A stretch of 64,000 bases of DNA from Streptomyces sp. NBC_00448 (GCF_036014115.1 NZ_CP107913.1:8053501-8117500); one strand, 5' to 3'; positions 50,528-59,673 are shown, counted from the stretch's first letter. Notes: generated by a model not told the origin, from the letters alone. Translations and numbers: made by a program.

Positions 50528-50756
50528 ACCCAAGCGCGCGCGGAGCCGTACCCCCGCACGCTACGCGGGCTCTGGGGCCAGGTGGTGAGCTGTCGCCTCG
50601 GCCATTTCCAGGTGTTCGGGGAGAGCGCGGATCTCCGACACCGACTGTCACCACTGGAAGATCTGCTCGAAGACGGTGTCCGTGACGGAAGGGTGCCACG
50701 ACGCTCGGCACGCCCCGGGTGCCCGTCGCCACGATGCTCAGCGCCCTGCCTCCGCT

Positions 50757-51632
50757 TCACACGTCGGCCAGTACGGTGCGGAACCGTTCGATCAGGGGGT
50801 TGTGGTCGTCGGTCCGCCAGACCAGGTGCAGGGTCGTCGTCGTCCCGGCCAGCGGGCGGGCGGTGACGCCGACGCGGCGCAGCACGCGGTGGGAGTCGGT
50901 CATGACGGCCGCGCCGAAGCCGGCTGCGACCAGTGCGAGCACCGTCTGCACGCTGTGCCCCTCCGCGCCGATGCGGGGGGTGACGTCGGCCTGGTGGCAG
51001 AGCGCGAGGATCTCGTCGTACGACTGCGGGGAGGTTTCCCGCGGCCACAGCACCAGCGGGATCTGCCCCAGGGCTTCGAGCGGGGCGGGGCCGCGGCCGT
51101 GGGCCAGGGGGTGGCCGCTGGGGCTGAAGAGGGTCAGCGGCTCCTGCCACCAGGGCTGGGCGACGAGCCGCGGGTCGCGCATCGGCAGGCGCTGCACCGC
51201 GATGTCGAAGCGGCCGTCAAGGACGCCGGCCGACATCTCGGTGTCGCTGAAGCTCTCCTCCAGGCGCAGCACGACGCGGGGCAGCTCGCGGCGCAGGCGG
51301 CCCAGCATCCCGCCCAGCGGACCGTTGATGCCGGACCCGGCGAAGGTGACGGTGAGCCGTCCGCTGCGGCCCTCGGCGGCCAGCCGGACGTCCTCCAGCG
51401 CGGCCTCGGCCTCCGCCAGCACCTTTGCGGCCCGCCGGGCCAGTGCGGTGCCGGCGGCCGTGGGGACCAGACCTCGGCCCTCGCGGGTGAACAACTCGGT
51501 ACCCAGCCGCCTTTCCAGTTCTCTGAGCTGGCGGCTCAGCGTCGGCTGGGTCAGCGCCAGTCGGCGGGCCGCCCCGCTGATGCTTCCCTCCTCGGCGATC
51601 GCCATCACATAACCGAGCACGCGTAGTTCCAT
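50757..51632 (-). CDS. LysR family transcriptional regulator
   Basis: A 291-residue LysR regulator. The winged helix (about 1-62) contains GSISGAARRLALTQPTLSRQLRELE and the effector domain spans about 90-285. It is divergent from a small carboxymuconolactone decarboxylase-like gene 111 bases away, its probable target. Imperfect palindromes with ATGGA/TCCAT half-sites lie in the gap. Confidence 0.92.
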   Translation of the reverse strand: MELRVLGYVMAIAEEGSISGAARRLALTQPTLSRQLRELERRLGTELFTREGRGLVPTAAGTALARRAAKVLAEAEAALEDVRLAAEGRSGRLTVTFAGSGINGPLGGMLGRLRRELPRVVLRLEESFSDTEMSAGVLDGRFDIAVQRLPMRDPRLVAQPWWQEPLTLFSPSGHPLAHGRGPAPLEALGQIPLVLWPRETSPQSYDEILALCHQADVTPRIGAEGHSVQTVLALVAAGFGAAVMTDSHRVLRRVGVTARPLAGTTTTLHLVWRTDDHNPLIERFRTVLADV

Positions 51633-51668
51633 CCATACCTCCTAGGCATGGAAAGCATACCGATCCAT
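51631..51668. promoter_or_regulatory. Possible LysR binding region
   Basis: ATGGA (51648-51652) and TCCAT (51664-51668) form an inverted repeat with 11 bases between, and a further ATCCAT covers the LysR start codon at 51631-51636. The spacing fits the T-N11-A geometry of LysR boxes in the divergent gap with the CMD gene. Confidence 0.5.
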
Positions 51669-51742
51669 GCGTGAACGGCAGGCCGATCCTCATCACCGGG
51701 CACGCTTGAGCCATCGGAACAACAACCCCACCTGGAGGAACC

Positions 51743-52144
51743 GTGAACCGCGACGAGCGATACCAGTACGGCATGAAGGTGCTGGAGCAGGTCGACGGCG
51801 AGGCCGGGCAGCGGATCGTCGACTCGCTGGCGGACACCTCGCCCGAACTGGGCCACCAGGTGGTCGCCTGGGCCTTCGGCGACATGTACGCCCGGCCCGA
51901 GCTGCCCCCTCGCGAGCGCCAACTCGTCACGCTGGGCGTGCTGGCAGCGCTCGGCGGCTGCGAGATCGAACTGGAGGTACACATCAACGCCGCCCTCAAC
52001 GTCGGCCTGACCCCGATCGAGATCTCCGAAGCCCTGCTCCACACGGCGGTCTACGCCGGGATGCCGCGCTCGATCAACGCCACGCTGGTCGCCAAGAAGG
52101 TCTTCGGCGGCCGCGGACTGCTGCCGCTCACCAACGTGGCCTGA
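51743..52144 (+). CDS. Carboxymuconolactone decarboxylase family protein
   Basis: A 133-residue all-helical protein of the CMD/AhpD superfamily. It has RERQLVTLGVLAALGG, then the EIELEVHINAALNVGLTPIEISEAL pattern typical of gamma-carboxymuconolactone decarboxylases, with the conserved His in place. The redox CxxC of AhpD is absent, so a decarboxylase-like or unknown role is likelier than peroxidase reduction. The GTG at 51743 follows GGAGGAACC. The end overlaps by 94 bases, on the opposite strand, the extended C-terminus of the next gene. Confidence 0.87.
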   Translation: MNRDERYQYGMKVLEQVDGEAGQRIVDSLADTSPELGHQVVAWAFGDMYARPELPPRERQLVTLGVLAALGGCEIELEVHINAALNVGLTPIEISEALLHTAVYAGMPRSINATLVAKKVFGGRGLLPLTNVA

Positions 52145-52920
52145 GCACGGACGCCTTCTGGGCACGGACGTCCCCCTGGGCGTCGGTGTGCCTGACCGGC
52201 TGCGGGCATGACCGGGCACTCCGGCTGCCCGGCCCCCGTCCTCCGGAGCGGCCCTCCCTCTCTCCGCCGGAGCAGTGGTCGACCCCGTGGGACGAGACCA
52301 AGGTGCCGTAGCTGACGCCGTGTTCCTCGCGGTGCCGTCGGAGGCGTGGGGGTGTGGGCGGCGTGGCGGCGGACCTTCCTGCGGTTGCCGCAGACCCTCA
52401 TCGGGCACCAGCGGCGGCCGCGGTTCTTCGAAGCGTCCCAGAACACCAGCTCACAGGTGTGCTCGGCGCAGCGTTTCAGCCGCGCCGCATCTCCGGTGAT
52501 GCGCACCTGCGCCCAGGCGGCGGCGAGTTGCGCCAAGGCCCGCTCGTCCGGTGGCAGGGCCGGGTCGGGCAGAAGAGTCCTGGCGGCGGGGTGGGCCGCG
52601 CCCGCGGGCTCGGCGTGAACGCTGAGGTGCAGCGGCAGGAGGCTCAGTACGTCGTCGGTGGCGGCGAGGACGTCCAATGCCGCGGCATCCCCGACGTTCA
52701 CCCCGAGCGTCTCGCGGATGCCGGCTCGCAGCGTCACGCTGTGGGCATGGGCCTCCGCGCTCACCGGTTGTCCCCGCTCGAGGAGACCGGCTTCCTGCAG
52801 CCACTCCGTGAGTAGCGCGGGAGTGGACAGCGTGTCGGTGCCGTATTCGAGGTTGACGGTGTTGGCGAACCCCTCGATCAGCCGCGCGGCAGCGGGGCGC
52901 TCGGGTTCCGTCGGAGGCAT
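52051..52920 (-). CDS. CGNR zinc-finger protein with aberrant C-terminal extension
   Basis: The first about 200 residues from ATG 52920 form a normal ABATE/CGNR protein: an N-terminal helical stress-sensing-like region (about 10-150) and a zinc-finger with two Cys pairs and the signature CGNR near residue 195. Such proteins are putative DNA-binding regulators. Family members end soon after CGNRxKxRRH, but here the frame stays open for about 90 more residues, rich in Arg, Gly and Pro with no domain, and overlaps the CMD gene antisense. I infer loss of the original stop. The start codon has a weak ribosome site. Confidence 0.65.
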   Translation of the reverse strand: MPPTEPERPAAARLIEGFANTVNLEYGTDTLSTPALLTEWLQEAGLLERGQPVSAEAHAHSVTLRAGIRETLGVNVGDAAALDVLAATDDVLSLLPLHLSVHAEPAGAAHPAARTLLPDPALPPDERALAQLAAAWAQVRITGDAARLKRCAEHTCELVFWDASKNRGRRWCPMRVCGNRRKVRRHAAHTPTPPTAPRGTRRQLRHLGLVPRGRPLLRRREGGPLRRTGAGQPECPVMPAAGQAHRRPGGRPCPEGVRAQATLVSGSSPRPPKTFLATSVALIERGIPA

Positions 52921-53220
52921 CGGATCACCGGAGACCTTCGCGACGGGCGTCCTGGTCGCCGCGCTCGCCGGTACATCAGCAGCCGGCATCGCCGTCCTGT
53001 CGCACGGACCGGGCCGCCTGGAGGTCTCCCCGGTACGGGTGACCGCCCAACTCTGCCGGCATCGGCCGTACCTGGGCTGACCTACCTCGCGGCGGCGCTC
53101 CGCGGCACCCGGACCGCCCGCTCCGGGCCCCTTGCGGACGGGCCTGAGCAGTGTCGTCATCGAGTCGTTCGACCGAATCCCTGAGGGAGAACCCGACCTC
53201 GAACGACACGGCGGCAGGCC
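52921..53220. other. Gap with no supported gene
   Basis: The 300 bases between the CGNR start and the LLM stop contain only open frames in several phases, none with a domain I recognise or a good start. It is probably the CGNR promoter region plus remnant DNA. Confidence 0.4.
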
Positions 53221-54156
53221 TTAGCGGCTCTGCCTGCTGCGAAGGTGGGCGAGGACCAAGTCGGCGGCCTTCAGGTGGGGCTCGCGAACGACGTAGCGGG
53301 TGATGCCCCAGCGCTGATCGTGGCGGGCGATGGCATCCGCGATCTCGGCCACCGTCCCCACCCAGACGTACGGCGAGTCGAGCACCTCGGCCGGCGTTGT
53401 ACCGAAGGTGGCCGCGAGCCGCTCGGCGGCTCCCTCCAGGTCGTCGGTCACCTCGACCACCTGCACGAGGGCTTCGACGTCGGGGGGCTGGACCCGCCCC
53501 TCAGCTCCTTGTGTCACCGCCTCGACCTGGCGGTCGATGTCCGCCTCACTCCAGCGGGTCTCGTGGCTGTGCCCGTCCGCCAGTGTGCGGCCCAGGCCGC
53601 TGAGCGCCACCACGTCGGCATTCTTGCCCGCCCATCGGAGAAGTGCGGTGTTGCCACCTCCGACGACCAGAGGGACGACCTCCTGCACGGGTCGTGGACC
53701 GGTGAGTTGAGCGTGACGAGCCCGCAATTCCGGTGAGTTCGTGGTCACCTGCTCTCCGGCGAGCAGCGCACGGCACGCCTCGGCGACGGCAAGGAAGCGC
53801 CGGACCCGGCCGGCGACGTCGGGTCGTCGCGAACCGACCATCTCCCACTCCACCGGCGTGTGCCCCGCGCCCAGCCCGAGCCGGGCTCGGCCGGCGGACA
53901 GCACATCCAGCGTCGCGACATCCGACGCGAGCAGCAGCGGCTCGCGGACCCCCGCGTGGGACACGTACGAGCCCAGCTTTATGCGCTCGGTCACCAGGGC
54001 CGCCGCAGCGAGGGCAACGAAAGGGGAGGCGGACGTCCCTGGGTGGTCCGCTGTCAGCAGGGCGTCGTATCCGGTCGCTTCCACCCGTCTGGCCAGCCGC
54101 ACCCAGGAATCACGGTCCACGAGTTGTGCCTGTACTGACACCAAGGTCTTCTGCAT
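53221..54156 (-). CDS. LLM class F420-dependent oxidoreductase, TIGR03621-like
   Basis: A 311-residue luciferase-like monooxygenase-fold protein. The N-terminal strand-helix pattern with LLTADHP, then RIKLGSYVSHAGVREPLLLASDVATLDVLSAGR, is the hallmark of the F420-dependent group, and VPLVVGGGN is a conserved binding loop. I recall TIGR03621 members as 290-310 residues with unassigned substrates. The ATG at 54156 follows a short spacer. It is divergent from an SDR gene 44 bases away. Confidence 0.87.
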   Translation of the reverse strand: MQKTLVSVQAQLVDRDSWVRLARRVEATGYDALLTADHPGTSASPFVALAAAALVTERIKLGSYVSHAGVREPLLLASDVATLDVLSAGRARLGLGAGHTPVEWEMVGSRRPDVAGRVRRFLAVAEACRALLAGEQVTTNSPELRARHAQLTGPRPVQEVVPLVVGGGNTALLRWAGKNADVVALSGLGRTLADGHSHETRWSEADIDRQVEAVTQGAEGRVQPPDVEALVQVVEVTDDLEGAAERLAATFGTTPAEVLDSPYVWVGTVAEIADAIARHDQRWGITRYVVREPHLKAADLVLAHLRSRQSR

Positions 54157-54200
54157 GAGGCAAGGCTAGTCTGGTCCAACTCGAGGACGGTGGAGGGCGT

Positions 54201-54980
54201 ATGACCGGGACGGGTGTGCTCGACGGCAAGAAGGCACTGGTGATAGGTGGTGGCGGGGCAGGGATCGGGCGCGCCATCGTCCGCGCCTACGCCGCGGCCG
54301 GGGCGCACGTCGTGGTCGCCGACGTCGACGTCGCGCGGTCGACCGAGGCGATGGAGGAGTTGCGGACGGCCGGGCACACCGCCCACACGGTGAGCGGTGA
54401 CGTCCGCTCACGCGAGCAACTCGACGGCATGATCGCCGGCGGGGCCGAACGACTCGGCGGCCTGGACATCCTGGTCACGGTGGTCGGCGGGCAGGTGGCG
54501 TTCGTGCCCGCGGTCAAGCTCCACGAGATGGAGGACGAGGACTGGGACACCGTCTACGAACTGAACCTGCGTTACGTGGTCCGTGCCGTACGGAGTGTCC
54601 TGCGCCTGTTCCTGGAACAGGGAAGGGGCGGGAGCATCGTCAGCGTCGGCTCGGTCACCGGATTCATGGCCGCGCCGAAGCAGGCCGGCTACGGCGCGGC
54701 GAAGGCCGGCCTTTCCAGCCTGGCGCGCACCGTCGCGGCCGAGTACGCGGCGGACGGCATCCGCATGAACGTCGTCGCGGGGGGAGCGATCAACACCGCG
54801 GTCAACAGCGCCGCCTCCTCCGGCCAGTGGGTCCCGGAGATCCCGGCGGGCCGCTACGGCACCGCGCAGGAGATGGCCGCCGCGGCCGTCTATCTGGCCT
54901 CGGACGAGGCACGCTATGTCACCGGCCAGCAGATCGTTCTGGACGGAGGGGTCTCCGTCCGCGGCCCGTTCCCCGAGTAG
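54201..54980 (+). CDS. SDR family oxidoreductase, FabG-like
   Basis: A 259-residue classical SDR. The cofactor motif GGGGAGIG is near residues 17-24, the VVGG of strand four follows, the catalytic Ser and YGAAK (Tyr-x-x-x-Lys) are present, and the C-terminus has the usual GQQIVLDGG. GGAGGGCGT precedes the ATG at 54201. It is divergent from the LLM oxidoreductase, with only 44 bases between the starts, so the two share a regulatory region. A 121-residue protein gene follows after 23 bases and is probably co-transcribed. Confidence 0.9.
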   Translation: MTGTGVLDGKKALVIGGGGAGIGRAIVRAYAAAGAHVVVADVDVARSTEAMEELRTAGHTAHTVSGDVRSREQLDGMIAGGAERLGGLDILVTVVGGQVAFVPAVKLHEMEDEDWDTVYELNLRYVVRAVRSVLRLFLEQGRGGSIVSVGSVTGFMAAPKQAGYGAAKAGLSSLARTVAAEYAADGIRMNVVAGGAINTAVNSAASSGQWVPEIPAGRYGTAQEMAAAAVYLASDEARYVTGQQIVLDGGVSVRGPFPE

Positions 54981-55003
54981 CCTTCCGCACCGGGAGGCGG
55001 CAC

Positions 55004-55369
55004 ATGGGCGTCTACGTATCGGTCAGAGGTTGGCTGGAGTGTGACGAGAAGCAACTCGCTGCCGCCCAGCACATCATCTCCTCCCACGCGGACGATCACT
55101 ACTCCCGCGGTTGGAGCACCCCTCAACGGCAGGTCAACTGGACGTGCTACCTCTTCTATGGCGCCGACATCCGCGCGTCGGCCCTGGATTGGTTCTCGCA
55201 CCAGATGGCACAGATCGCCCGGATTCCGGCGTCCGACGACGACGGAGACCGCGTCCGGGGTCTCTTCCTTGCCAGCCACGAAGTCGAGGGAACGACGGAG
55301 TGGCAGATCCGCGACGGCCGACTCGTCTGGTCACCCGCCGACGCCAGACACCGCTACCTCGATGGATAG
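55004..55369 (+). CDS. Hypothetical protein, possible immunity-type
   Basis: A 121-residue soluble protein that I do not recognise by function. It is rich in Trp, Tyr and His, begins with a beta strand (VYVSVRGWLECD) and continues with alternating strands and helices (NWTCYLFYGADI, GLFLASHEVEGTTEWQI). The compact alpha/beta layout, Trp content and small size resemble polymorphic-toxin immunity proteins, but no toxin is next to it, so this is a guess. GGGAGGCGG lies before the ATG at 55004; an SDR gene lies 23 bases upstream. Confidence 0.6.
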   Translation: MGVYVSVRGWLECDEKQLAAAQHIISSHADDHYSRGWSTPQRQVNWTCYLFYGADIRASALDWFSHQMAQIARIPASDDDGDRVRGLFLASHEVEGTTEWQIRDGRLVWSPADARHRYLDG

Positions 55370-55669
55370 CCTCAACCCGTCCCGCAGGTTCCGTGACGCT
55401 CGGAAGAGGCTGGCGGGCGCGTGGCCGCGGCGGTTGGCCTGCCGCCTCCTGAGGGCGGACCCAACTGGGTTGCTCGTGGGGGCCGCCGAGACGAGCGAGC
55501 AGTAGGCACTGAGGTATCCGGCCGGGTAGCCGGCGTCACCTGCCGCGCGATTCTGGACCGCACTGTCTGTGACCTGCCCGGCCTCGCATCACGGCCGACT
55601 CCCCAGGGCATCGGCGGCCGTACGCCTGCCCACGACGAGCAGGCGCTGGGATCTGCTCCACCTTGCCGA
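55370..55669. other. Gap with no supported gene
   Basis: The 300 bases between the 121-residue gene and the TetR stop show no frame I can support. An ATG overlapping the previous stop (ATGGATAG, 55362) opens a 47-residue Arg-rich frame with no family resemblance. A short inverted repeat CCGGC...GCCGG near 55517-55532 could be the terminator of the upstream operon. Confidence 0.4.
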
Positions 55670-56311
55670 TCACGCGTCGGTGGTGGTCTCAGGCCGGCCC
55701 CAGACGCCCGCCTGTGCGGCGGTGGTCGCGGCGTGCGCGGCGCGGTCGGCGTCCGCGTCGGTGAGGGGCCGGCCGCTGTTGAGGAGGGCGTAGTAGAGGG
55801 GGGCGGAGACGGCGGCGATGACGGCGTGGGGGTCGGTGCCGGCAGGGACCTCGCCCCGGCTGGCGGCGTCGCGGACGCAGCCGGCCCATTCCTCGATGCG
55901 GACGTCGTAGAAGTGGTGGAGGGCTTGCGCGGCTTGGTCGTTGCAGAGGGAGGCGGCGATCAGTGCTTTGAACAGGCGGCTCTGCCGAGGGTCGGTGAGG
56001 GTCTTGACGACGAGGCGGGCGTTGGCGCGGAGGTCTGAGCGCAGAGCGCCTGTGTCGGTGCGGGGGAGTGACTGGTCGGCCATGTCGGCCAGGAGGTCGG
56101 CGGCGAGGGCGCCGGGGCTGCCCCAGCGGCGGTAGACGGTGGTCTTGCCGACCTGCGCGCGGCGGGCGACCTCGGCGAGGTCGAGTGCTTCGAAGCCTTC
56201 GTCGGCGAGGGCGTCGCCGGCGGCTTGCAGGACGGCTTCCCGGACGCGGGCGGTGCGGCCGCCCGGGCGCCGGGCGCCGGGAGCGGTGGGGGTGTCGGGC
56301 TCAGTGGACAT
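55670..56311 (-). CDS. TetR/AcrR family transcriptional regulator
   Basis: A 213-residue repressor. The helix-turn-helix (about 20-65) reads AVLQAAGDALADEGFEALDLAEVARRAQVGKTTVYRRWGS in family style, and the C-terminal domain resembles TetR_C_16-like ligand domains. It is divergent from a DHA2-type MFS transporter, with an inverted repeat TAACGG-N10-CCGTTA between them, so it most likely represses that exporter. The ATG at 56311 has AAGAGAG upstream. Confidence 0.92.
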   Translation of the reverse strand: MSTEPDTPTAPGARRPGGRTARVREAVLQAAGDALADEGFEALDLAEVARRAQVGKTTVYRRWGSPGALAADLLADMADQSLPRTDTGALRSDLRANARLVVKTLTDPRQSRLFKALIAASLCNDQAAQALHHFYDVRIEEWAGCVRDAASRGEVPAGTDPHAVIAAVSAPLYYALLNSGRPLTDADADRAAHAATTAAQAGVWGRPETTTDA

Positions 56312-56433
56312 GAAAGGGCTCTCTTCTTCGGACGGTGACCGGCTCTCTCTCGGACGGTGGCCGGTAGTGCCGCACACCAGCTTATCGGAACCACGATTCC
56401 CTTAGGGGCGATCGCGTGCTACCTTCATGGTCG

Positions 56434-56455
56434 TAACGGAACTCGGGTGCCGTTA
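56434..56455. promoter_or_regulatory. Probable TetR operator in front of the MFS gene
   Basis: TAACGG (56434-56439) and CCGTTA (56450-56455) form a perfect inverted repeat with a 10-base centre, about 95 bases before the MFS start. A second smaller repeat, GGAA-N6-TTCC, lies at 56387-56400, closer to the TetR gene. Confidence 0.6.
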
Positions 56456-56550
56456 GGCCGAGCGGCCTCCCGCTCCTCCGCTCCGATGCGCTCCCTCTCC
56501 GCTCCTGCACCCTCCGCGCCTTCGCGGCGGCATCGAAAGGAACATGTGCC

Positions 56551-58014
56551 ATGTCCACAACAAAGGTGGCGTCGCGGTCCACTACCGCCCGCCCGGCACC
56601 CGAAACACCGCCCGAGCACCTCACCGGCCGGCTCAAAGTGGTGCTGGCCGTGCTGCTGGTCGCCCAGTTCATGCTGGCCGTCGACTTCTCGATCCTGAAC
56701 GTCGCCCTGCCCGCGATCGGCGACGGCCTCGGCTTCTCCCTGTCCAACCTGCAGTGGATCGCCACCGCGTTCGCCCTGTCCGCCGCCGGATTCACCCTCT
56801 TCTTCGGCCGTATCGGCGACCTGCTCGGCCGTAAGAAGATGTTCATCGGCGCCATCGCCCTGCTCGGCCTGTCCTCGCTGGCCGGCGGCCTGGCCACCAG
56901 CCCCGGCATCCTGCTGGCCGCCCGCGTCGCCCAGGGCCTGGCCACCGCCGCCGCCACCCCGGCCGGTCTGTCCCTGCTGACCACCGCCTTCCCCGAAGGC
57001 CCCCTGCGGCAGAAGGCCCTGGGCGCCAACGGCGCCCTGATGTCCGCCGGGTTCACCGCAGGCGCCATCCTCGGCGGCGCCCTGACCGACCTGCTCTCCT
57101 GGCGCTGGGCCTTCTTCATCAACGTCCCCGTCGCCCTCGCGGTCGTCGTCGTCGCCCCGGCCGTCATCAAGGAGTCCAAGCCCACCGAACGGCCCCGGCT
57201 CGACCTGCCCGGCGCCCTCACCGTCACCGGCGGCCTGCTCGCCCTCGTCTACGGCCTCACCCAGGCCGGCGCCCACGGCTGGACCACCACCACGGCCCTG
57301 TCCGGCCTGGCCGTCGGCCTGATACTGCTCGCCGCGTTCTTCGTCATCGAACGCAACGTCACCCAGCCGCTGGTGCCGCCGGCGACCCTGGCCCGCCGCA
57401 ACGTCGCCTGGGGCAACACTCTCGGCCTGCTCGCCTTCGTCACCGAGACCTCATTGGTCTACCTGCTCACCCTCTACTTGCAGGACACCCTCGGCTTCTC
57501 CCCGCTCGCGGCCGGCGCCACCTTCGGCGTCCTCGGCGCAGGCACCGTCATCGGCGGTCTCCTGGCCCCCAAGGCCATCGCCAGGACCAGCACCCTGACC
57601 GCCCTGATCGCCGGCGGCCTGCTCCAAGCAGTCGCCACAGCGGCCCTGCTCCTGCTCGGCACCACCACCGGTGCGTCCCTCGCCCTGCTGCTGCCCGCCA
57701 CGTTCCTCGGCGGCATCGGCAACATGCTCGTCATCGTCGGCTTCATGGTGACCGCCACCAGCGGACTGCCCGACGCCGAGCAGGGGTTGGCGACCGGCCT
57801 GGCCTCGATGTCGCAGCAGGTCGGGATCACGATGGGTACGCCGATCATGTCCGCGGTCGTCACCGCCGCCAGTTCTGGTGCGGTCACCGCCACCGCCATC
57901 CACCACGGCGTCACCATCGCCATCGCCGTCAACGCCGCCCTCGTCCTGCTGGGCGTCATCCTCGCCGCGACCTTCCTCCGCACCCGCAAGGCCCGCCAGG
58001 GGCTCGGGGCTTGA
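56551..58014 (+). CDS. MFS transporter, DHA2 (EmrB/QacA) type
   Basis: A 487-residue drug:H+ antiporter-type transporter. It has a short hydrophilic N-terminus and about 14 membrane segments, starting VVLAVLLVAQFMLAVDFSILNVALPAIG, where the D-x-x-x-x-N-V-A-L-P motif of segment 1 is characteristic. The GRIGDLLGRKKM loop (motif A) lies at about 90-101. Length and segment count fit the DHA2 family. It is divergent from a TetR regulator that probably responds to its substrate. It is followed by an esterase and a small gene with short spacers, a plausible detoxification operon. Confidence 0.92.
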   Translation: MSTTKVASRSTTARPAPETPPEHLTGRLKVVLAVLLVAQFMLAVDFSILNVALPAIGDGLGFSLSNLQWIATAFALSAAGFTLFFGRIGDLLGRKKMFIGAIALLGLSSLAGGLATSPGILLAARVAQGLATAAATPAGLSLLTTAFPEGPLRQKALGANGALMSAGFTAGAILGGALTDLLSWRWAFFINVPVALAVVVVAPAVIKESKPTERPRLDLPGALTVTGGLLALVYGLTQAGAHGWTTTTALSGLAVGLILLAAFFVIERNVTQPLVPPATLARRNVAWGNTLGLLAFVTETSLVYLLTLYLQDTLGFSPLAAGATFGVLGAGTVIGGLLAPKAIARTSTLTALIAGGLLQAVATAALLLLGTTTGASLALLLPATFLGGIGNMLVIVGFMVTATSGLPDAEQGLATGLASMSQQVGITMGTPIMSAVVTAASSGAVTATAIHHGVTIAIAVNAALVLLGVILAATFLRTRKARQGLGA

Positions 58015-58138
58015 GCACCACCCGGGCGCCGGCCCTGCGGGCCGGGAGGGGCGGGACGCACCAGCCTCCCGCCCCTCCGCCGACCGTACCCCGTCCCCTC
58101 CCGACCCCCGATTCCGTCTCGTTCAGCAGGAGTCCGCC

Positions 58139-58981
58139 ATGTCTCTCATCGGCTCACCGACCGCTCCCGTGGGCACGGCGACCTGGTACGACGTCGACAT
58201 CCCCGGCCGCCCGGCCGTCAGCGCCCGGGTGTTCCGGCCGCACCGGCCGTCCGCCGGCTGCCTGGTGTGGGCCCACGGGGGCAGCTGGCAGTACGGATCG
58301 GCCGTCCGGTGGCACGGGATGACCGCGCGTCTCGCTGACCTGTCCGGGTGGGACGTGGTCAGCGTCGACTACCGGCTCGCCCCGGGCCACCGGCACTCCG
58401 CTCCCGTCGAGGACATCCTGACCGCACTGGAGTGGGCCCACCGCCGGAGCGATGTCGCCGGCTCAGGCCTGGCTGTCGGCGGCGACAGCTCGGGCGCCAC
58501 CGTGGCGGCCTGCGCCGCGCTCGCCGCCCGCGACCGCGGCCGGCGGCTCGACGCGCAGGTCCTGGCCTACCCGCCGCTCGACCCCGAGTGCCGGGCGTCC
58601 AGCTACCGGCGCGACCCCCTCGCGTTCCCGACCGCGGCCCGGCTGCGCCATGCCTGGCGTGCCCACCGCGGGACCTCGCCCACCACCGTCGCGGCCGACG
58701 GCGTCGTCCTGCACTCCACACCCTTCGAGGCCGAGGACCACACGGGTCTCGCCCCGGCGATCCTGGCCGCCGGCCGCCTCGACCCCGTCAGCGGCGACAC
58801 CCTGCGCTACGCGCGGATGCTGCGCGCGGCCCACGTCCCCGTCCACCTCATCCACCCACCGGGGGTCGGGCACACCGACCTTCTCGATCCCGCCGGGCAC
58901 CTGCTCCCACCCATCGCCCGCACCCTGCGAAACCTGCCCCCCGACCCCCGCACCTCCGACCGCAAGGACCGGTCCCGATGA
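58139..58981 (+). CDS. Alpha/beta hydrolase, hormone-sensitive-lipase-like esterase
   Basis: A 280-residue esterase. The oxyanion motif HGGSW is at about 40-44 in WAHGGSW and the nucleophile Ser lies in GGDSSGA, followed by the Asp in RLDPVSGD and the His in GVGHTD. No signal peptide is seen. It lies 124 bases downstream of the MFS gene in the same direction, with CAGGAGTCC before the ATG. Its stop overlaps the next start in ATGA (58978-58981), so the following gene is translationally coupled. Confidence 0.88.
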   Translation: MSLIGSPTAPVGTATWYDVDIPGRPAVSARVFRPHRPSAGCLVWAHGGSWQYGSAVRWHGMTARLADLSGWDVVSVDYRLAPGHRHSAPVEDILTALEWAHRRSDVAGSGLAVGGDSSGATVAACAALAARDRGRRLDAQVLAYPPLDPECRASSYRRDPLAFPTAARLRHAWRAHRGTSPTTVAADGVVLHSTPFEAEDHTGLAPAILAAGRLDPVSGDTLRYARMLRAAHVPVHLIHPPGVGHTDLLDPAGHLLPPIARTLRNLPPDPRTSDRKDRSR

Positions 58982-59514
58982 CCCCGGAAACGCCACCCCC
59001 CGGACACCCCGCCGCTCCCGCCCCGCTGGCGGCCCTCATGCGCCACTTCACCGACCTGCGCGACGGGACCCACGCCGGGCACCAGGACCGAGCCGGCAAG
59101 GAACGCGCCTTCCTCGCGGCCACCCGCCTCCTGGACGCCCCCGCCCGTCAGGTCCTCACCGAGTTCGACACCCACCTCCTGCTGGGCACCGGCACCATGA
59201 GCGCCACCGGCCCGCGCCGCGACCCGCACGGCGGCAGCTTCGCCACCTGGACGCTCGCCTGGCCCGAACAGCTCCACACGGAGATCCCACCCCTCACCCT
59301 CCACGCCCACTACGGCGCCGACTTCCACCACCCCCACCTACGGGGCGCGACCGTCGCCGAGTGGCCGCTGAACGTCGCCACCCCGGACCAGGCCGCCGAA
59401 CTCCTGCCGACCTTCCGCGCCATCCTCGCCGCCGACCTGCACAACCTCGTCTTCCAGCGCGACTGGCGCATCGTCCCCGCGCTGCGCGACACCCACCACT
59501 CCCACTCGCGATGA
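58978..59514 (+). CDS. Hypothetical protein coupled to esterase
   Basis: A 178-residue soluble protein that I cannot assign. A Pro-rich N-terminus is followed by a helix (LAALMRHFTDLRDG), then beta-rich segments (GGSFATWTLAWPEQL, PPLTLHAHYGADFHHPHLRG) with many His residues, and a C-terminal helix pair. The His cluster near residues 108-121 might bind a metal. It overlaps the esterase stop by four bases, so the two products are probably made in fixed ratio and may act together. Confidence 0.75.
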   Translation: MTPETPPPGHPAAPAPLAALMRHFTDLRDGTHAGHQDRAGKERAFLAATRLLDAPARQVLTEFDTHLLLGTGTMSATGPRRDPHGGSFATWTLAWPEQLHTEIPPLTLHAHYGADFHHPHLRGATVAEWPLNVATPDQAAELLPTFRAILAADLHNLVFQRDWRIVPALRDTHHSHSR

Positions 59515-59673
59515 CGACGGAGCAGAGCAACCCTGTGACCGCCCAGGGTCGCCGCCCCTTCCGAACGCTTGGTCAGTCGACCGGTTCCGGGGGCCGTGTT
59601 CGCCTGCGCACCGAACGCCTCTCGCGCATGGAGAATCCCGCCCACGTGCGAGAGCGCCCACCGACGGACACAC

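Noticed and set aside
50540..50756. A possible remnant gene before the LysR stop
   Set aside because: Weak resemblance to coding sequence in more than one frame only; no domain could be supported.
55362..55505. A 47-residue frame overlapping the stop of the 121-residue gene
   Set aside because: The overlap (ATGGATAG) suggests coupling, but the sequence is Arg-rich without recognisable features, so I do not report it as a gene.
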